IMG/VR virus record: IMGVR_UViG_3300042876_000155
Coordinates: 1 to 31,279 of that record
DNA: 31,279 bases
Reading direction: 5' to 3' (one strand)
Source of the DNA: a virus
Positions 1 through 5,462 of the stretch are shown piece by piece. Position numbers and translations under genes: made by a program. Within the stretch, counting starts at the first letter, position 1; every line of letters begins with the position of its first letter. The notes under the pieces are model-generated. The model ran no database searches. It was not told the DNA's origin and saw only the letters and a list, made by a program, of their open reading frames with translations.

Positions 1-1
1 A

Positions 2-199
2 CAGCGCGATAACTGGACGGCGGTGATGGTGGACATGATGGAGATCATCCAGGCCGCCGCGTCCGGCAATGCCCTTGCCGCGTCCATGCTGGAATTCAAC
101 CAGACCGAGGCCAACCGGAAGGCCAAGGCCCTCACCAATTCCGTCACGGTCCCCGGCGTCCGGTTCGTCAACCGGCCCGTCCTGGCCCAATCCAAGTAG
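2..199 (+). CDS. C-terminal end of an unidentified phage protein (5' truncated)
   Basis: An open frame enters from the left edge and stops at TAG 197-199, giving 65 residues that begin QRDNWTAVMVDMMEI and end VLAQSK. The frame has strong third-position G/C and ends 12 bases before the next start, so it looks like a real gene end. I recognise no motif. It is mostly helical in character (MMEIIQAAASGNALAASML) with a short basic tail. Its job cannot be inferred from this fragment. Confidence 0.6.
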   Translation, partial: QRDNWTAVMVDMMEIIQAAASGNALAASMLEFNQTEANRKAKALTNSVTVPGVRFVNRPVLAQSK

Positions 200-211
200 G
201 AGGAGGAGAAC

Positions 212-541
212 ATGCCGAAGAAATCCACACCCAAACCCGAAGCCCTGGTCCTGACCTTCAAGCACAAGTTCACGCCGGAGGAAAAGTCGGCCATCGGCGC
301 GAAGATCAAGGAATTGGAGGCCCGCATCATGGCCGACCGGAAGGCCCTGGCCGAAGCCAAGCGGCAGGAACACGCCAAGGGCACGGCGGAGCGCATCACC
401 GTCACCGCCGCTTTCCGTGATGATGGCGTCCCCATCGTCACCGCTGCCGACGGGACCGATGTTCCGCTGTCCAAACTCTCAAAGGGGCAGGCCGCCCAGG
501 TCTTCGCCCTGTGCCATGCCGCCAAGGAGGTGAAGGCGTGA
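212..541 (+). CDS. hypothetical protein, 109 aa, helical N-terminal half
   Basis: The ATG at 212 is preceded by a strong purine-rich ribosome-binding site (AGGAGGAGG, about 198-206). The protein is 109 residues: a lysine-rich start, a charged helix (about 22-58, EEKSAIGAKIKELEARIMADRKALAEAKRQ) likely to form a coiled coil, then a beta-rich part (ITVTAAFRDDGVPIVTAADG). No catalytic motif is visible and I do not recognise the family. The stop overlaps the next start by four bases (GTGA at 538-541), so it is translationally coupled to the ParB-like gene. Confidence 0.75.
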   Translation: MPKKSTPKPEALVLTFKHKFTPEEKSAIGAKIKELEARIMADRKALAEAKRQEHAKGTAERITVTAAFRDDGVPIVTAADGTDVPLSKLSKGQAAQVFALCHAAKEVKA

Positions 542-1335
542 GCGGCAATCAGGTAATCCGGTTCTCTGGCTCCAATGTTCCGGCGGAATTCGACAATGTG
601 GCGCTTATCCCTCTGGCCCTCTGCTTTGTGGATCGGCGATACCAACGGTCCCGCAAGGAAGCGTTCCTGAAAAAGAACAAGTGGGACCGTAGGCTCAATG
701 AATCGGTCACGGTAAGCGAGAGGGCAAACGGCCGATATGCAATCATCGGGGGACAGCAGCGGGTGGAAATGGCGAGGGAAGCTGGCCTGACCCACATTCT
801 CGCTACGATCCAAACCGGTCTCGCACTCCCCGAAGAGGCGGCGCTTTACCACAAGCTCGCCTCGCAGTACAGCCGGGAAAATGCCTTGGACCGCTACAAG
901 GCCGGGCGCATCAGCGGCGACCCCATCGTGAAGGAAATCGACGACCAGGTGCGCCGGGCTGGCTTTACGGTCAATCACAGCGATGGAGAAAAGACCATCG
1001 AAGCCGCCGGGTCTTTGTTCCGGCTGCAATACATGGGCACGGAAGATTTGATTTACCGCGTCCTTCGCGTCATCGGTTCCGTCTGGGAAGGGGCGCAAGG
1101 TTCCACGGATGGCGTGATGCTTGTCGGGATGGGGCGCTTCCTCAAAGAGATCACCGGGAAGGACGACGAAGTGATACGCAAGCTCCGCAGCTTTTCCGTC
1201 CAGCAGATCCGGTCGTGGGCATCGGAATGGTGGATGCTCAACCCCAGGACCGGCAAGGAATCATCCTACACGGCGGCACTGCTCCGCGCCTTCAACTGGA
1301 AGCGGAAGAAGCGCATCCGCCCGGAGGAGAATTGA
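538..1335 (+). CDS. ParB/sulfiredoxin-fold-like protein (DUF6551-like)
   Basis: I place the start at GTG 538, because AAGGAGG at 524-530 sits seven bases upstream and the GTG overlaps the previous stop; an ATG 27 bases earlier would put the ribosome-binding site inside the gene. The 265-residue protein has a ParB N-domain-like signature: a basic stretch naming a position (YQRSRKEAFLKKNKWD), a beta segment (ESVTVSERANGRYAIIGG), then GGQQRVEMAREAG near residues 71-83, equivalent to the G-Q-H-R box of ParB/Srx proteins. That family binds DNA or nucleotides, and many phages carry single copies of unknown role. The histidine of the usual GQHR box is glutamine here, so nuclease or CTPase activity is doubtful. 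G/C at third positions is lower than in the late genes. Confidence 0.6.
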   Translation: MSGNQVIRFSGSNVPAEFDNVALIPLALCFVDRRYQRSRKEAFLKKNKWDRRLNESVTVSERANGRYAIIGGQQRVEMAREAGLTHILATIQTGLALPEEAALYHKLASQYSRENALDRYKAGRISGDPIVKEIDDQVRRAGFTVNHSDGEKTIEAAGSLFRLQYMGTEDLIYRVLRVIGSVWEGAQGSTDGVMLVGMGRFLKEITGKDDEVIRKLRSFSVQQIRSWASEWWMLNPRTGKESSYTAALLRAFNWKRKKRIRPEEN

Positions 1336-1337
1336 GC

Positions 1338-1808
1338 ATGAACGACCCCACCATGTTCCAGATCCCCACCGACAAGGCCCTGACCGCACAGGTGGAGGCC
1401 CTACGGCGCGAACTGGCCGAACTCAAGCGGGCTCAGGCCGGGAAGCCCAAGCGCCGCACCGACCCCGAACTGACGGGCCTCTACCCCCAAAAGTCCGGCG
1501 TGTCCGTCTACCTGCGCGGCGTGGGCCCGGGCGTCAAGCGGGCCCTCTACTACTTGGGCATCGGGCGCGACATCAAGGCGGCGAAGGACATCCAGGAGAA
1601 CGGCCTACGGCTGATCGAATGGACCCTTGCCGCGCCGGCCGATGCAGCCGAGCTCCTGGCCTACTGGGAGGCCCGGGGGCGTCATCCGTGGCTCACCATG
1701 CCCGCCGAGCCCGTTGAGCAGCCCACGGCCCCGCCATGCCCTCCACGGGGCGATATTCGGGCCGTCGTGGATCATCAGTTCGGGGCGCTGGCCCAGTTCG
1801 TCGAATGA
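1338..1808 (+). CDS. hypothetical protein, 156-157 aa
   Basis: The start is the ATG at 1338, with GGAGGA at 1323-1328 upstream and the previous stop at 1333-1335; a longer frame upstream only shadows the ParB-like gene. The N-terminus holds a short amphipathic helix (VEALRRELAELKRAQ) followed by a basic linker (KPKRRTDPE). The middle (GVSVYLRGVGPGVKRALYYLGIGRDIKAAKDIQENG) could be a small helical DNA-binding fold, but I do not recognise a family. The C-terminus is proline-rich. It is the last gene before the attachment-site-like non-coding stretch. Confidence 0.7.
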   Translation: MNDPTMFQIPTDKALTAQVEALRRELAELKRAQAGKPKRRTDPELTGLYPQKSGVSVYLRGVGPGVKRALYYLGIGRDIKAAKDIQENGLRLIEWTLAAPADAAELLAYWEARGRHPWLTMPAEPVEQPTAPPCPPRGDIRAVVDHQFGALAQFVE

Positions 1809-1900
1809 AAAACAATCGCGGGGGCGCCGCTCCAAAGCTGCCCGCCGGACGGGCGGTTGCCCCTGCGTCCATATCGTCGGAGGTTCAACGCATGATGCCT

Positions 1901-1914
1901 CAAAGCGGACACCT
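1901..1914 (+). repeat. 14-bp direct repeat, left copy (candidate integrase arm site)
   Basis: CAAAGCGGACACCT occurs here and again, identically, at 2120-2133. The two copies flank the tRNA-half core at 1952-2017, about 40-50 bases to its left and 100 bases to its right. Direct repeats on both sides of a core are typical of arm-type sites for tyrosine recombinases. No integrase is seen in the window, so the role is inferred from position. Confidence 0.5.
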
Positions 1915-1951
1915 GGCCCGCAAGCCTTTTTCTATGCCCCTGAATTCACGC

Positions 1952-2017
1952 GATTTGAATCACCAGACCAAGAGACTCATAATCACCTGGTCGTTGGTTC
2001 AAATCCAACCGGGGGTA
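1952..2017 (+). other. attP: candidate attP core containing the 3' half of a tRNA (CAT anticodon)
   Basis: Bases 1974-2017 read as a tRNA 3' half: anticodon loop CTCATAA (1976-1982, anticodon 1978-1980), stem strand TCACC, variable loop TGGTC, a perfect T-arm GTTGG/TTCAAAT/CCAAC (1993-2009), acceptor strand CGGGGGT and discriminator A, without CCA. No D-arm or matching 5' acceptor is present; only two bases of a 5' anticodon stem pair. The left flank GATTTGAATCACCAGACCA (1952-1970) is an imperfect inverted copy of the T-arm side (TGGTCGTTGGTTCAAATC, 1988-2005), centred on the anticodon loop. Integrases that cross over at a tRNA anticodon loop leave exactly this: a phage copy of the tRNA from the loop to its 3' end. 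Phage-like genes lie on both sides, which favours intact attP over attL or attR. Confidence 0.65.
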
Positions 2018-2026
2018 TTTTTCAAA

Positions 2027-2067
2027 GCCCCGTCCTTCAAGCAGATAGGACGGGGCGCTTCTTTTTC
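2027..2067 (+). terminator. rho-independent terminator
   Basis: A perfect 9-bp stem GCCCCGTCC/GGACGGGGC (2027-2035 with 2048-2056) closes a 12-base loop and is followed by GCTTCTTTTTC. It lies just downstream of the tRNA-half sequence. It may be the tRNA's own terminator carried with the att segment, or the phage's terminator for the 1-1808 transcript. Confidence 0.7.
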
Positions 2068-2119
2068 TATCCGATCCGCAAAACCCCATAAAACAGTAAT
2101 GCCGCGTTTTGAGCGGACG

Positions 2120-2133
2120 CAAAGCGGACACCT
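2120..2133 (+). repeat. 14-bp direct repeat, right copy (candidate integrase arm site)
   Basis: Identical to 1901-1914 (CAAAGCGGACACCT). A partial third copy (AGCGGAC) lies immediately to the left at about 2112-2118, so the right arm may hold two adjacent sites. Confidence 0.5.
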
Positions 2134-2151
2134 CCGCATGGGGCTGTCAGA

Positions 2152-2574
2152 TTGACGCGCCCCCGTGGGTTCCGCCGTCGCCGCCGGGTGCTCCTGGTGG
2201 CCGTGCCCGTGTGCCTGTTCGTCCTGTCCATCCCGCAGGCGTCCTCCATCTCCCACCACTACGCAACCGCGCCACAGGCCACGCCACGGCTTATACAGGC
2301 TGGAATAGCCTCATTCTACGCAGAGCCATTCCACGGGCGGTTGACCGCAAGCGGGACCGTGTACGACCAATGGGCCATGACCGCCGCGCATCGCTGGTTG
2401 CCGTTTGGAAGTGTCGTTGAGGTGTTCTGTGCGGAGACCTGCCGCGTGGTGAGGGTGACTGTGACCGATCGTGGGCCGTTTATCGCAGGCCGCATCATCG
2501 ACCTATCCAGAGCCGCCGCGCAACGCCTCGGCATCGAGGAGCGGGGCGTCGCGGTGGTGGGGGTGTTCCAATGA
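2152..2574 (+). CDS. exported RlpA-like double-psi beta-barrel protein
   Basis: The frame begins at TTG 2152; GTG 2188 is an alternative, and no good ribosome-binding site distinguishes them. The N-terminus has a run of arginines (RGFRRRRR) followed by a hydrophobic stretch (VLLVAVPVCLFVLSIPQASS), a signal peptide. The rest matches the RlpA double-psi barrel: GIASFYAEPFHGRLTASGTVYD, then MTAAHRWLPFGSVVEV, and VTVTDRGPFIAGRIIDLSRAAAQRLGI. RlpA proteins are periplasmic; some cleave peptidoglycan strands lacking stem peptides. The protein is short, essentially the catalytic barrel without a SPOR domain. As no other wall hydrolase is seen in the window, it could serve lysis, or could modify the cell wall during infection. 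Its stop overlaps the methyltransferase start (ATGA). Confidence 0.8.
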   Translation: MTRPRGFRRRRRVLLVAVPVCLFVLSIPQASSISHHYATAPQATPRLIQAGIASFYAEPFHGRLTASGTVYDQWAMTAAHRWLPFGSVVEVFCAETCRVVRVTVTDRGPFIAGRIIDLSRAAAQRLGIEERGVAVVGVFQ

Positions 2575-3482
2575 GCGTCCAAATTTTGATAGGCGATTGC
2601 CTTGACATTCTCCCCACGCTACCCGATGCCAGCGTGAACTGTTGCGTAACATCGCCGCCTTATTGGGGGCTACGCGACTATGGCGTTGACGGTCAACTCG
2701 GATTAGAGAAAACGCCGGAGGAATACACCGCCCGCATGGTGGAAGTGTTCCGCGAAGTCCGGCGCGTCCTTAGGGACGATGGGACGCTGTGGCTGAATTT
2801 GGGGGATTCGTATGTGGCAAACGGAAGTGGACAAGTCCCGCAAACAAAATCCCACAAGGGGAGCGGCCTTGCTGGCCCCAACAGAGACGGAGCAACTTGC
2901 CTTGAGCCTAAAAATCTTGTAGGAATCCCCTGGCGCGTGGCCTTCGCACTCCAATCCGACGGCTGGTATCTCCGGCAGGACATCATCTGGCACAAGCCAA
3001 ACCCCATGCCGGAGAGCGTCACCGACCGTTGCACGAAGGCGCATGAGTATATTTTTCTGCTATCCAAGAATGCGCGGTACTACTACGATTCGTGGGCGAT
3101 TGCGGACAAAGCGCAATGTGCCGGTAAGATACTGGACTATACCGGAGCGCAAAAGAATAACGACACCGATCCGAAATTACAGGCAACGCGCCCGAAGGGT
3201 AGGAAAATCACCGTTGCAGAAACCCGCAACCGCAGATCCGTCTGGACGGTGCCAACGAAACCGTACAGCGGCGCGCATTTCGCAACCTACCCGCCGGAGC
3301 TGATAACTCCCTGCATCCTCGCCGGTTGCCCAAAGGGTGGCACAGTCATTGACCCGTTCGGCGGAAGCGGAACCACAGGCGAGGTCTGCGAGGCAAACGG
3401 GCGGAATAGCATCCTGATTGAACTGAACGAAAAGTATTGCGGCCTCATCAAGACGCGAACAGCGCAGATGGGGCTCGCATGA
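2571..3482 (+). CDS. site-specific DNA methyltransferase (N6-adenine or N4-cytosine)
   Basis: This 303-residue protein has the catalytic motif IV TSPPYWGLRDYG (residues 27-38) near the start and the S-adenosylmethionine motif I DPFGGSGTTG (about 261-270) near the end. That order and length are those of beta-class amino-methyltransferases. TSPPY is compatible with either adenine-N6 or cytosine-N4 targets. The middle holds a typical LWLNLGDSY and DIIWHKPNPMPESVTDR stretch. No restriction endonuclease is adjacent, so it is probably an orphan enzyme protecting phage DNA from host restriction or marking it. It is coupled to the RlpA-like gene by an ATGA overlap and has lower G/C than the structural genes. 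Confidence 0.93.
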   Translation: MSVQILIGDCLDILPTLPDASVNCCVTSPPYWGLRDYGVDGQLGLEKTPEEYTARMVEVFREVRRVLRDDGTLWLNLGDSYVANGSGQVPQTKSHKGSGLAGPNRDGATCLEPKNLVGIPWRVAFALQSDGWYLRQDIIWHKPNPMPESVTDRCTKAHEYIFLLSKNARYYYDSWAIADKAQCAGKILDYTGAQKNNDTDPKLQATRPKGRKITVAETRNRRSVWTVPTKPYSGAHFATYPPELITPCILAGCPKGGTVIDPFGGSGTTGEVCEANGRNSILIELNEKYCGLIKTRTAQMGLA

Positions 3483-3509
3483 CCGCCCGCGACGGGCAAG
3501 GAGGAAGAG

Positions 3510-3917
3510 ATGCCAGCGAATGAACAGTTTCACCACATGAAGAAATACATCGGACAGCTTGAGGCCGAGCGCGACGCCGCCCTTGCCGAAGTGGCGAGAC
3601 TCAAGGACGAGCGTGACGCATCTGCAGAACAGCACATATCTGCCGTTGAGAAATGGAACGCCGCCCTTGCGCGGCTCAAGCAGGATGGATTGGAGGCGAA
3701 CGCCATAGCGCAACGGGCGCAGGTTGCGGCTGGCAAAAACAAGGACGCATTGGACGCCGCCCTTGCGCGGGAGCGGAGGGCAAAAGAGACTGCCTACCGC
3801 GAATGCGCGGCCCAAGCGTTGCGCGACTACGAAGCCGGACTATCAGCGAAGTGTGTCTATGACGCGCTCATCACGCAGGCAAACGCCCTCGCGGACGGCC
3901 CGAAGGAGGGGAAGTGA
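3510..3917 (+). CDS. coiled-coil protein, 135 aa
   Basis: The ATG at 3510 follows AAGGAGG (3498-3504) by five bases. The protein is almost wholly helical and heptad-rich: IGQLEAERDAALAEVARLKDE, then KWNAALARLKQ and ALDAALARERRAKETAYREC. It carries a repeated ALAxxxRxKxE pattern. Such proteins are common in the early regions of phages and have no assigned role. The C-terminus ends ADGPKEGK, the first copy of a repeated tail that also encodes the ribosome-binding site for the next gene, with which it overlaps (TGATG, 3915-3919). Confidence 0.75.
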   Translation: MPANEQFHHMKKYIGQLEAERDAALAEVARLKDERDASAEQHISAVEKWNAALARLKQDGLEANAIAQRAQVAAGKNKDALDAALARERRAKETAYRECAAQALRDYEAGLSAKCVYDALITQANALADGPKEGK

Positions 3918-4215
3918 TGAACGATTTACTTCGAGCGTGGGCAGCAGGCGCAATAATCGGGCTGACGATATGGTTCATGCCGGAAGCCGCCCGACAACCG
4001 CTTTTAGGTTTTTGGATTGGGTTTGTATATGCCTGCTTGAAGGCTGACGGCCCGAAGGAGGGGAACGAATGACAAGACGAAGAACCGCTCCAAAGTGCGC
4101 CTGCGGTCACACGCACCTCGCGGAAGATGAAGGATACGACGCTGGATGCTCGGTCTGTGAATGCGCTTGGTGGCATGAACCGAAGCCAAGTGCCGACGGC
4201 CCGAAGGAGGGGAAG
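3891..4215 (+). repeat. three-copy repeat encoding DGPKEG tails plus ribosome-binding site
   Basis: GACGGCCCGAAGGAGGGGAA occurs at about 3894-3913, 4046-4065 and 4195-4214, each preceded by GCG, GCT or GCC. Each copy forms the last codons of one small gene (ADGPKEG) and supplies the GAAGGAGGGG ribosome-binding site of the next. A looser fourth version (GCCCGAGCCGAAGGAGGAA, about 4533-4551) lies before the replication gene. The copies are about 150 bp apart and bracket single small genes. Confidence 0.8.
3917..4072 (+). CDS. small membrane protein, 51 aa
   Basis: Starts at ATG 3917, overlapping the previous stop, with the repeated GAAGGAGGGG site upstream. The 51 residues begin MNDLLRAWAAGAIIGLTIWF and hold two hydrophobic segments (about 8-20 and 29-42) separated by MPEAARQ, followed by the repeated DGPKEGNE tail. 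A two-pass hairpin protein of this size could be holin-like, but small membrane proteins of unknown function are also common in phage early regions. I do not recognise it. Confidence 0.6.
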   Translation: MNDLLRAWAAGAIIGLTIWFMPEAARQPLLGFWIGFVYACLKADGPKEGNE

Positions 4216-4221
4216 CCATGA
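4069..4221 (+). CDS. small cysteine-rich protein, 50 aa (possible zinc binder)
   Basis: ATG 4069 overlaps the previous stop (ATGA) and uses the second copy of the repeated ribosome-binding cassette. The 50 residues start MTRRRTAPKCACGHTHLAED and contain C10, C12, H14, H16, then C28, C31 and C33 (CSVCEC), enough for one zinc site. The pattern CxCGHxHLxED...CxxCxC resembles short zinc-ribbon proteins of actinobacterial and other phages whose role is unknown. It ends SADGPKEGKP, the third repeat copy. Confidence 0.65.
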   Translation: MTRRRTAPKCACGHTHLAEDEGYDAGCSVCECAWWHEPKPSADGPKEGKP

Positions 4222-4403
4222 AGTGCTTTTATTGCGGAGGGAGCGGAACAATTGGTCGCTGCGGATTCTGCAACGGGGCGGGAGACATTATCGCAAGCGA
4301 TGGGTCGCCACAAACATGCTGGCAATGTGGCGGGTGTGGCGACGAGCGATGCCCTGATTGTGATGGATACGGCACCGCGCCGGACGGGGAGTGGAAGCCA
4401 TGA
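4218..4403 (+). CDS. stand-alone DnaJ-type zinc finger protein, 61 aa
   Basis: The protein consists almost entirely of four CxxCxGxG motifs: C3-C6 (CFYCGGSG), C15-C18 (CGFCNGAG), C34-C37 (CWQCGGCG) and C45-C48 (CPDCDGYG). This is the complete cysteine set of the DnaJ central domain, which binds two zinc ions and helps DnaJ hold unfolded clients. There is no J-domain and no C-terminal substrate domain. Small free-standing versions also include anti-TRAP, which blocks an RNA-binding protein. Here it may bind host DnaK/DnaJ partners or another protein. ATG 4218 overlaps the previous stop and lies after the third ribosome-binding repeat. Confidence 0.75.
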   Translation: MKCFYCGGSGTIGRCGFCNGAGDIIASDGSPQTCWQCGGCGDERCPDCDGYGTAPDGEWKP

Positions 4404-4555
4404 CACCCGACCGAATCGCCGTCCGCGCCGCGATCTCGAAGCTGCGGTGCTGCGCCGAGGAGCTGCTGACCGCCGCCGCGATCCTGCAGAACGCGCTGGA
4501 GGACGGGCGCGAGGATTGGGGGATCTGCGCGGCGCCCGAGCCGAAGGAGGAATAG
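4400..4555 (+). CDS. hypothetical small helical protein, 51 aa
   Basis: ATG 4400 overlaps the DnaJ-type finger's stop (ATGA). The 51 residues start MTPDRIAVRAAISKLRCCAE and continue as a leucine/alanine-rich helix (ELLTAAAILQNALEDG) ending APEPKEE. Its last codons encode GAAGGAGGA (4543-4551), the ribosome-binding site for the replication gene, and its TAG overlaps that gene's GTG. I do not recognise a family. Confidence 0.65.
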   Translation: MTPDRIAVRAAISKLRCCAEELLTAAAILQNALEDGREDWGICAAPEPKEE

Positions 4556-5304
4556 TGCGCTTCAAGAACTGGAAGGAATTCCAGCACTACAAGGACAGGC
4601 GTCCGCCGTGGATCAAACTCCACGCCTCTCTCCTTGACGATGCGGAATTTCACGCACTAGATCCAGCCGCCGCGAAGTATCTAATACTCGCGTGGATTGT
4701 AGCGTCGCACGACAAGGACGGCAACCTCCCGGAAATCAAGGACCTAGCATTCCGCTTGAGAATTTCTCTAGCAGATTGCGAGCAATATGCTAGCGCGTGG
4801 GGTCATTGGCTGGAGCGCGGTGTTAGCAAGACGCTAGCAAACTGCAAGCGCGATGCTAGCAACTTGCTACCCCAGAGGAGAGGAGAGGAGAGACAGAGGA
4901 CAGAGGCAGAGTCAGAGAAGACTCCCCCTACCCCCTCATCACCGCGCAAGCGCGGCGGAGAGAGCGTCCACTTCGACGCCTTCTGGGAAGCATACCCGCG
5001 CAAGGTCGAAAAGAAAAAGGCCCGCGAAGTCTGGGCGAAGCTCAAACTCGATGCGGTAGCTCCGTCCGTCATGGCCGTGCTGGAGGCCTATCAGTTTTCC
5101 AACGAGGAGCGGTACATCAAACACCCGGCCGTCTGGCTCAACGCCCAGGACTTCACTGAGGCGACAGCCAAGCCCGGGAACGGCAAGGCCCCGTTCATGG
5201 AGGCCTCCGACTACCGAAAACTACATCCCGAACTTTCAACCGACGAATGGGCCGGCCACTACGCCGCCGAACGCGAAGCCTACTACGCAGGGAGGACTGC
5301 ATGA
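4555..5304 (+). CDS. replication initiator / helicase-loader-like protein
   Basis: GTG 4555 is chosen because GAAGGAGGA ends about four bases upstream and the GTG overlaps the previous stop; the longer frame upstream reads through the small genes in the wrong frame. The N-terminus VRFKNWKEFQHYKDRRPPWIKLH followed by LDPAAAKYLILAWIVAS is typical of phage replication proteins with a winged-helix start. The C-terminus has the recurring module HFDAFWEAYPRKVEKKKAREVW...YIKHPAVWLNAQDF (about 138-200). It sits two genes before a DnaB-type helicase, as lambda O and P sit in a replication block. About 249 residues. A central low-complexity linker (about 103-137) overlaps the iteron-like repeats and polypurine tract, suggesting the origin lies inside this gene. 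Confidence 0.8.
   Translation: MRFKNWKEFQHYKDRRPPWIKLHASLLDDAEFHALDPAAAKYLILAWIVASHDKDGNLPEIKDLAFRLRISLADCEQYASAWGHWLERGVSKTLANCKRDASNLLPQRRGEERQRTEAESEKTPPTPSSPRKRGGESVHFDAFWEAYPRKVEKKKAREVWAKLKLDAVAPSVMAVLEAYQFSNEERYIKHPAVWLNAQDFTEATAKPGNGKAPFMEASDYRKLHPELSTDEWAGHYAAEREAYYAGRTA
4767..4876 (+). repeat. ori: iteron-like 22-bp periodic repeats, candidate replication origin
   Basis: Five units of 22 bp start at 4767, 4789, 4811, 4833 and 4855. Units 1, 2, 4 and 5 begin TCTAGCA or GCTAGC; units 4 and 5 share GCTAGCAAnnTGC (GCTAGCAAACTGC, GCTAGCAACTTGC), and unit 1 has TCTAGCAGATTGC. Unit 3 is degenerate, but GTTAGCAAGACGC lies inside it at 4822. The last unit contains the palindrome TAGCAA-C-TTGCTA (4857-4869). 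The protein uses rare CTA, TTA and AGC codons here, which suggests selection on the DNA. Iterons within the initiator gene are the known arrangement in lambda O. Confidence 0.5.
4873..4920 (+). other. polypurine tract next to the iteron-like array
   Basis: A stretch of about 48 bases is nearly all A and G on the plus strand (AGAGGAGAGGAGAGGAGAGA and on through GAGTCAGAGAAG). It directly follows the repeats and encodes a charged linker (RRGEERQRTEAESEK). Such asymmetry can favour strand opening or triplex formation, and it occupies the place where the easily unwound element lies in lambda-type origins. Confidence 0.45.
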
Positions 5305-5462
5305 AAAAGAGCGACTTCGAAGCCAAGAAAATCACCCAACAGGCCGTGCGGAACTTTAAGCGCATGGAGAGCGACGACGAGAATTCCAAGCCGATGCGCC
5401 GGAAGATGATCATGCAACTCCTACGCCTCGCCGCTGCGGTTATTGAAAAGGGCACAAAATGA
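5301..5462 (+). CDS. small basic helical protein, 53 aa
   Basis: ATG 5301 overlaps the replication gene's stop (ATGA) and follows GGGAGGA. The protein starts MKKSDFEAKKITQQAVRNFK and ends LLRLAAAVIEKGTK; it is basic and helical. Its stop overlaps the helicase start. A small protein wedged between an initiator and DnaB could be a loader accessory, but no motif supports that beyond position. Confidence 0.6.
   Translation: MKKSDFEAKKITQQAVRNFKRMESDDENSKPMRRKMIMQLLRLAAAVIEKGTK

Noticed and set aside
1934-2017. Complete functional tRNA gene
   Set aside because: Anticodon-to-3' half is good, but no D-arm, no matching 5' acceptor strand and only two pairs of the anticodon stem can be found upstream.
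1805-2155. Open frame starting MKNNRGGAAPK through the non-coding stretch
   Set aside because: It runs straight through the tRNA half, the terminator hairpin and both 14-bp repeats, has no coding-type codon bias and no ribosome-binding site. The DNA signals explain the sequence better.
3891-4215. CRISPR-like array
   Set aside because: Three repeats about 150 bp apart with coding sequence between them; spacing and content do not fit CRISPR spacers.
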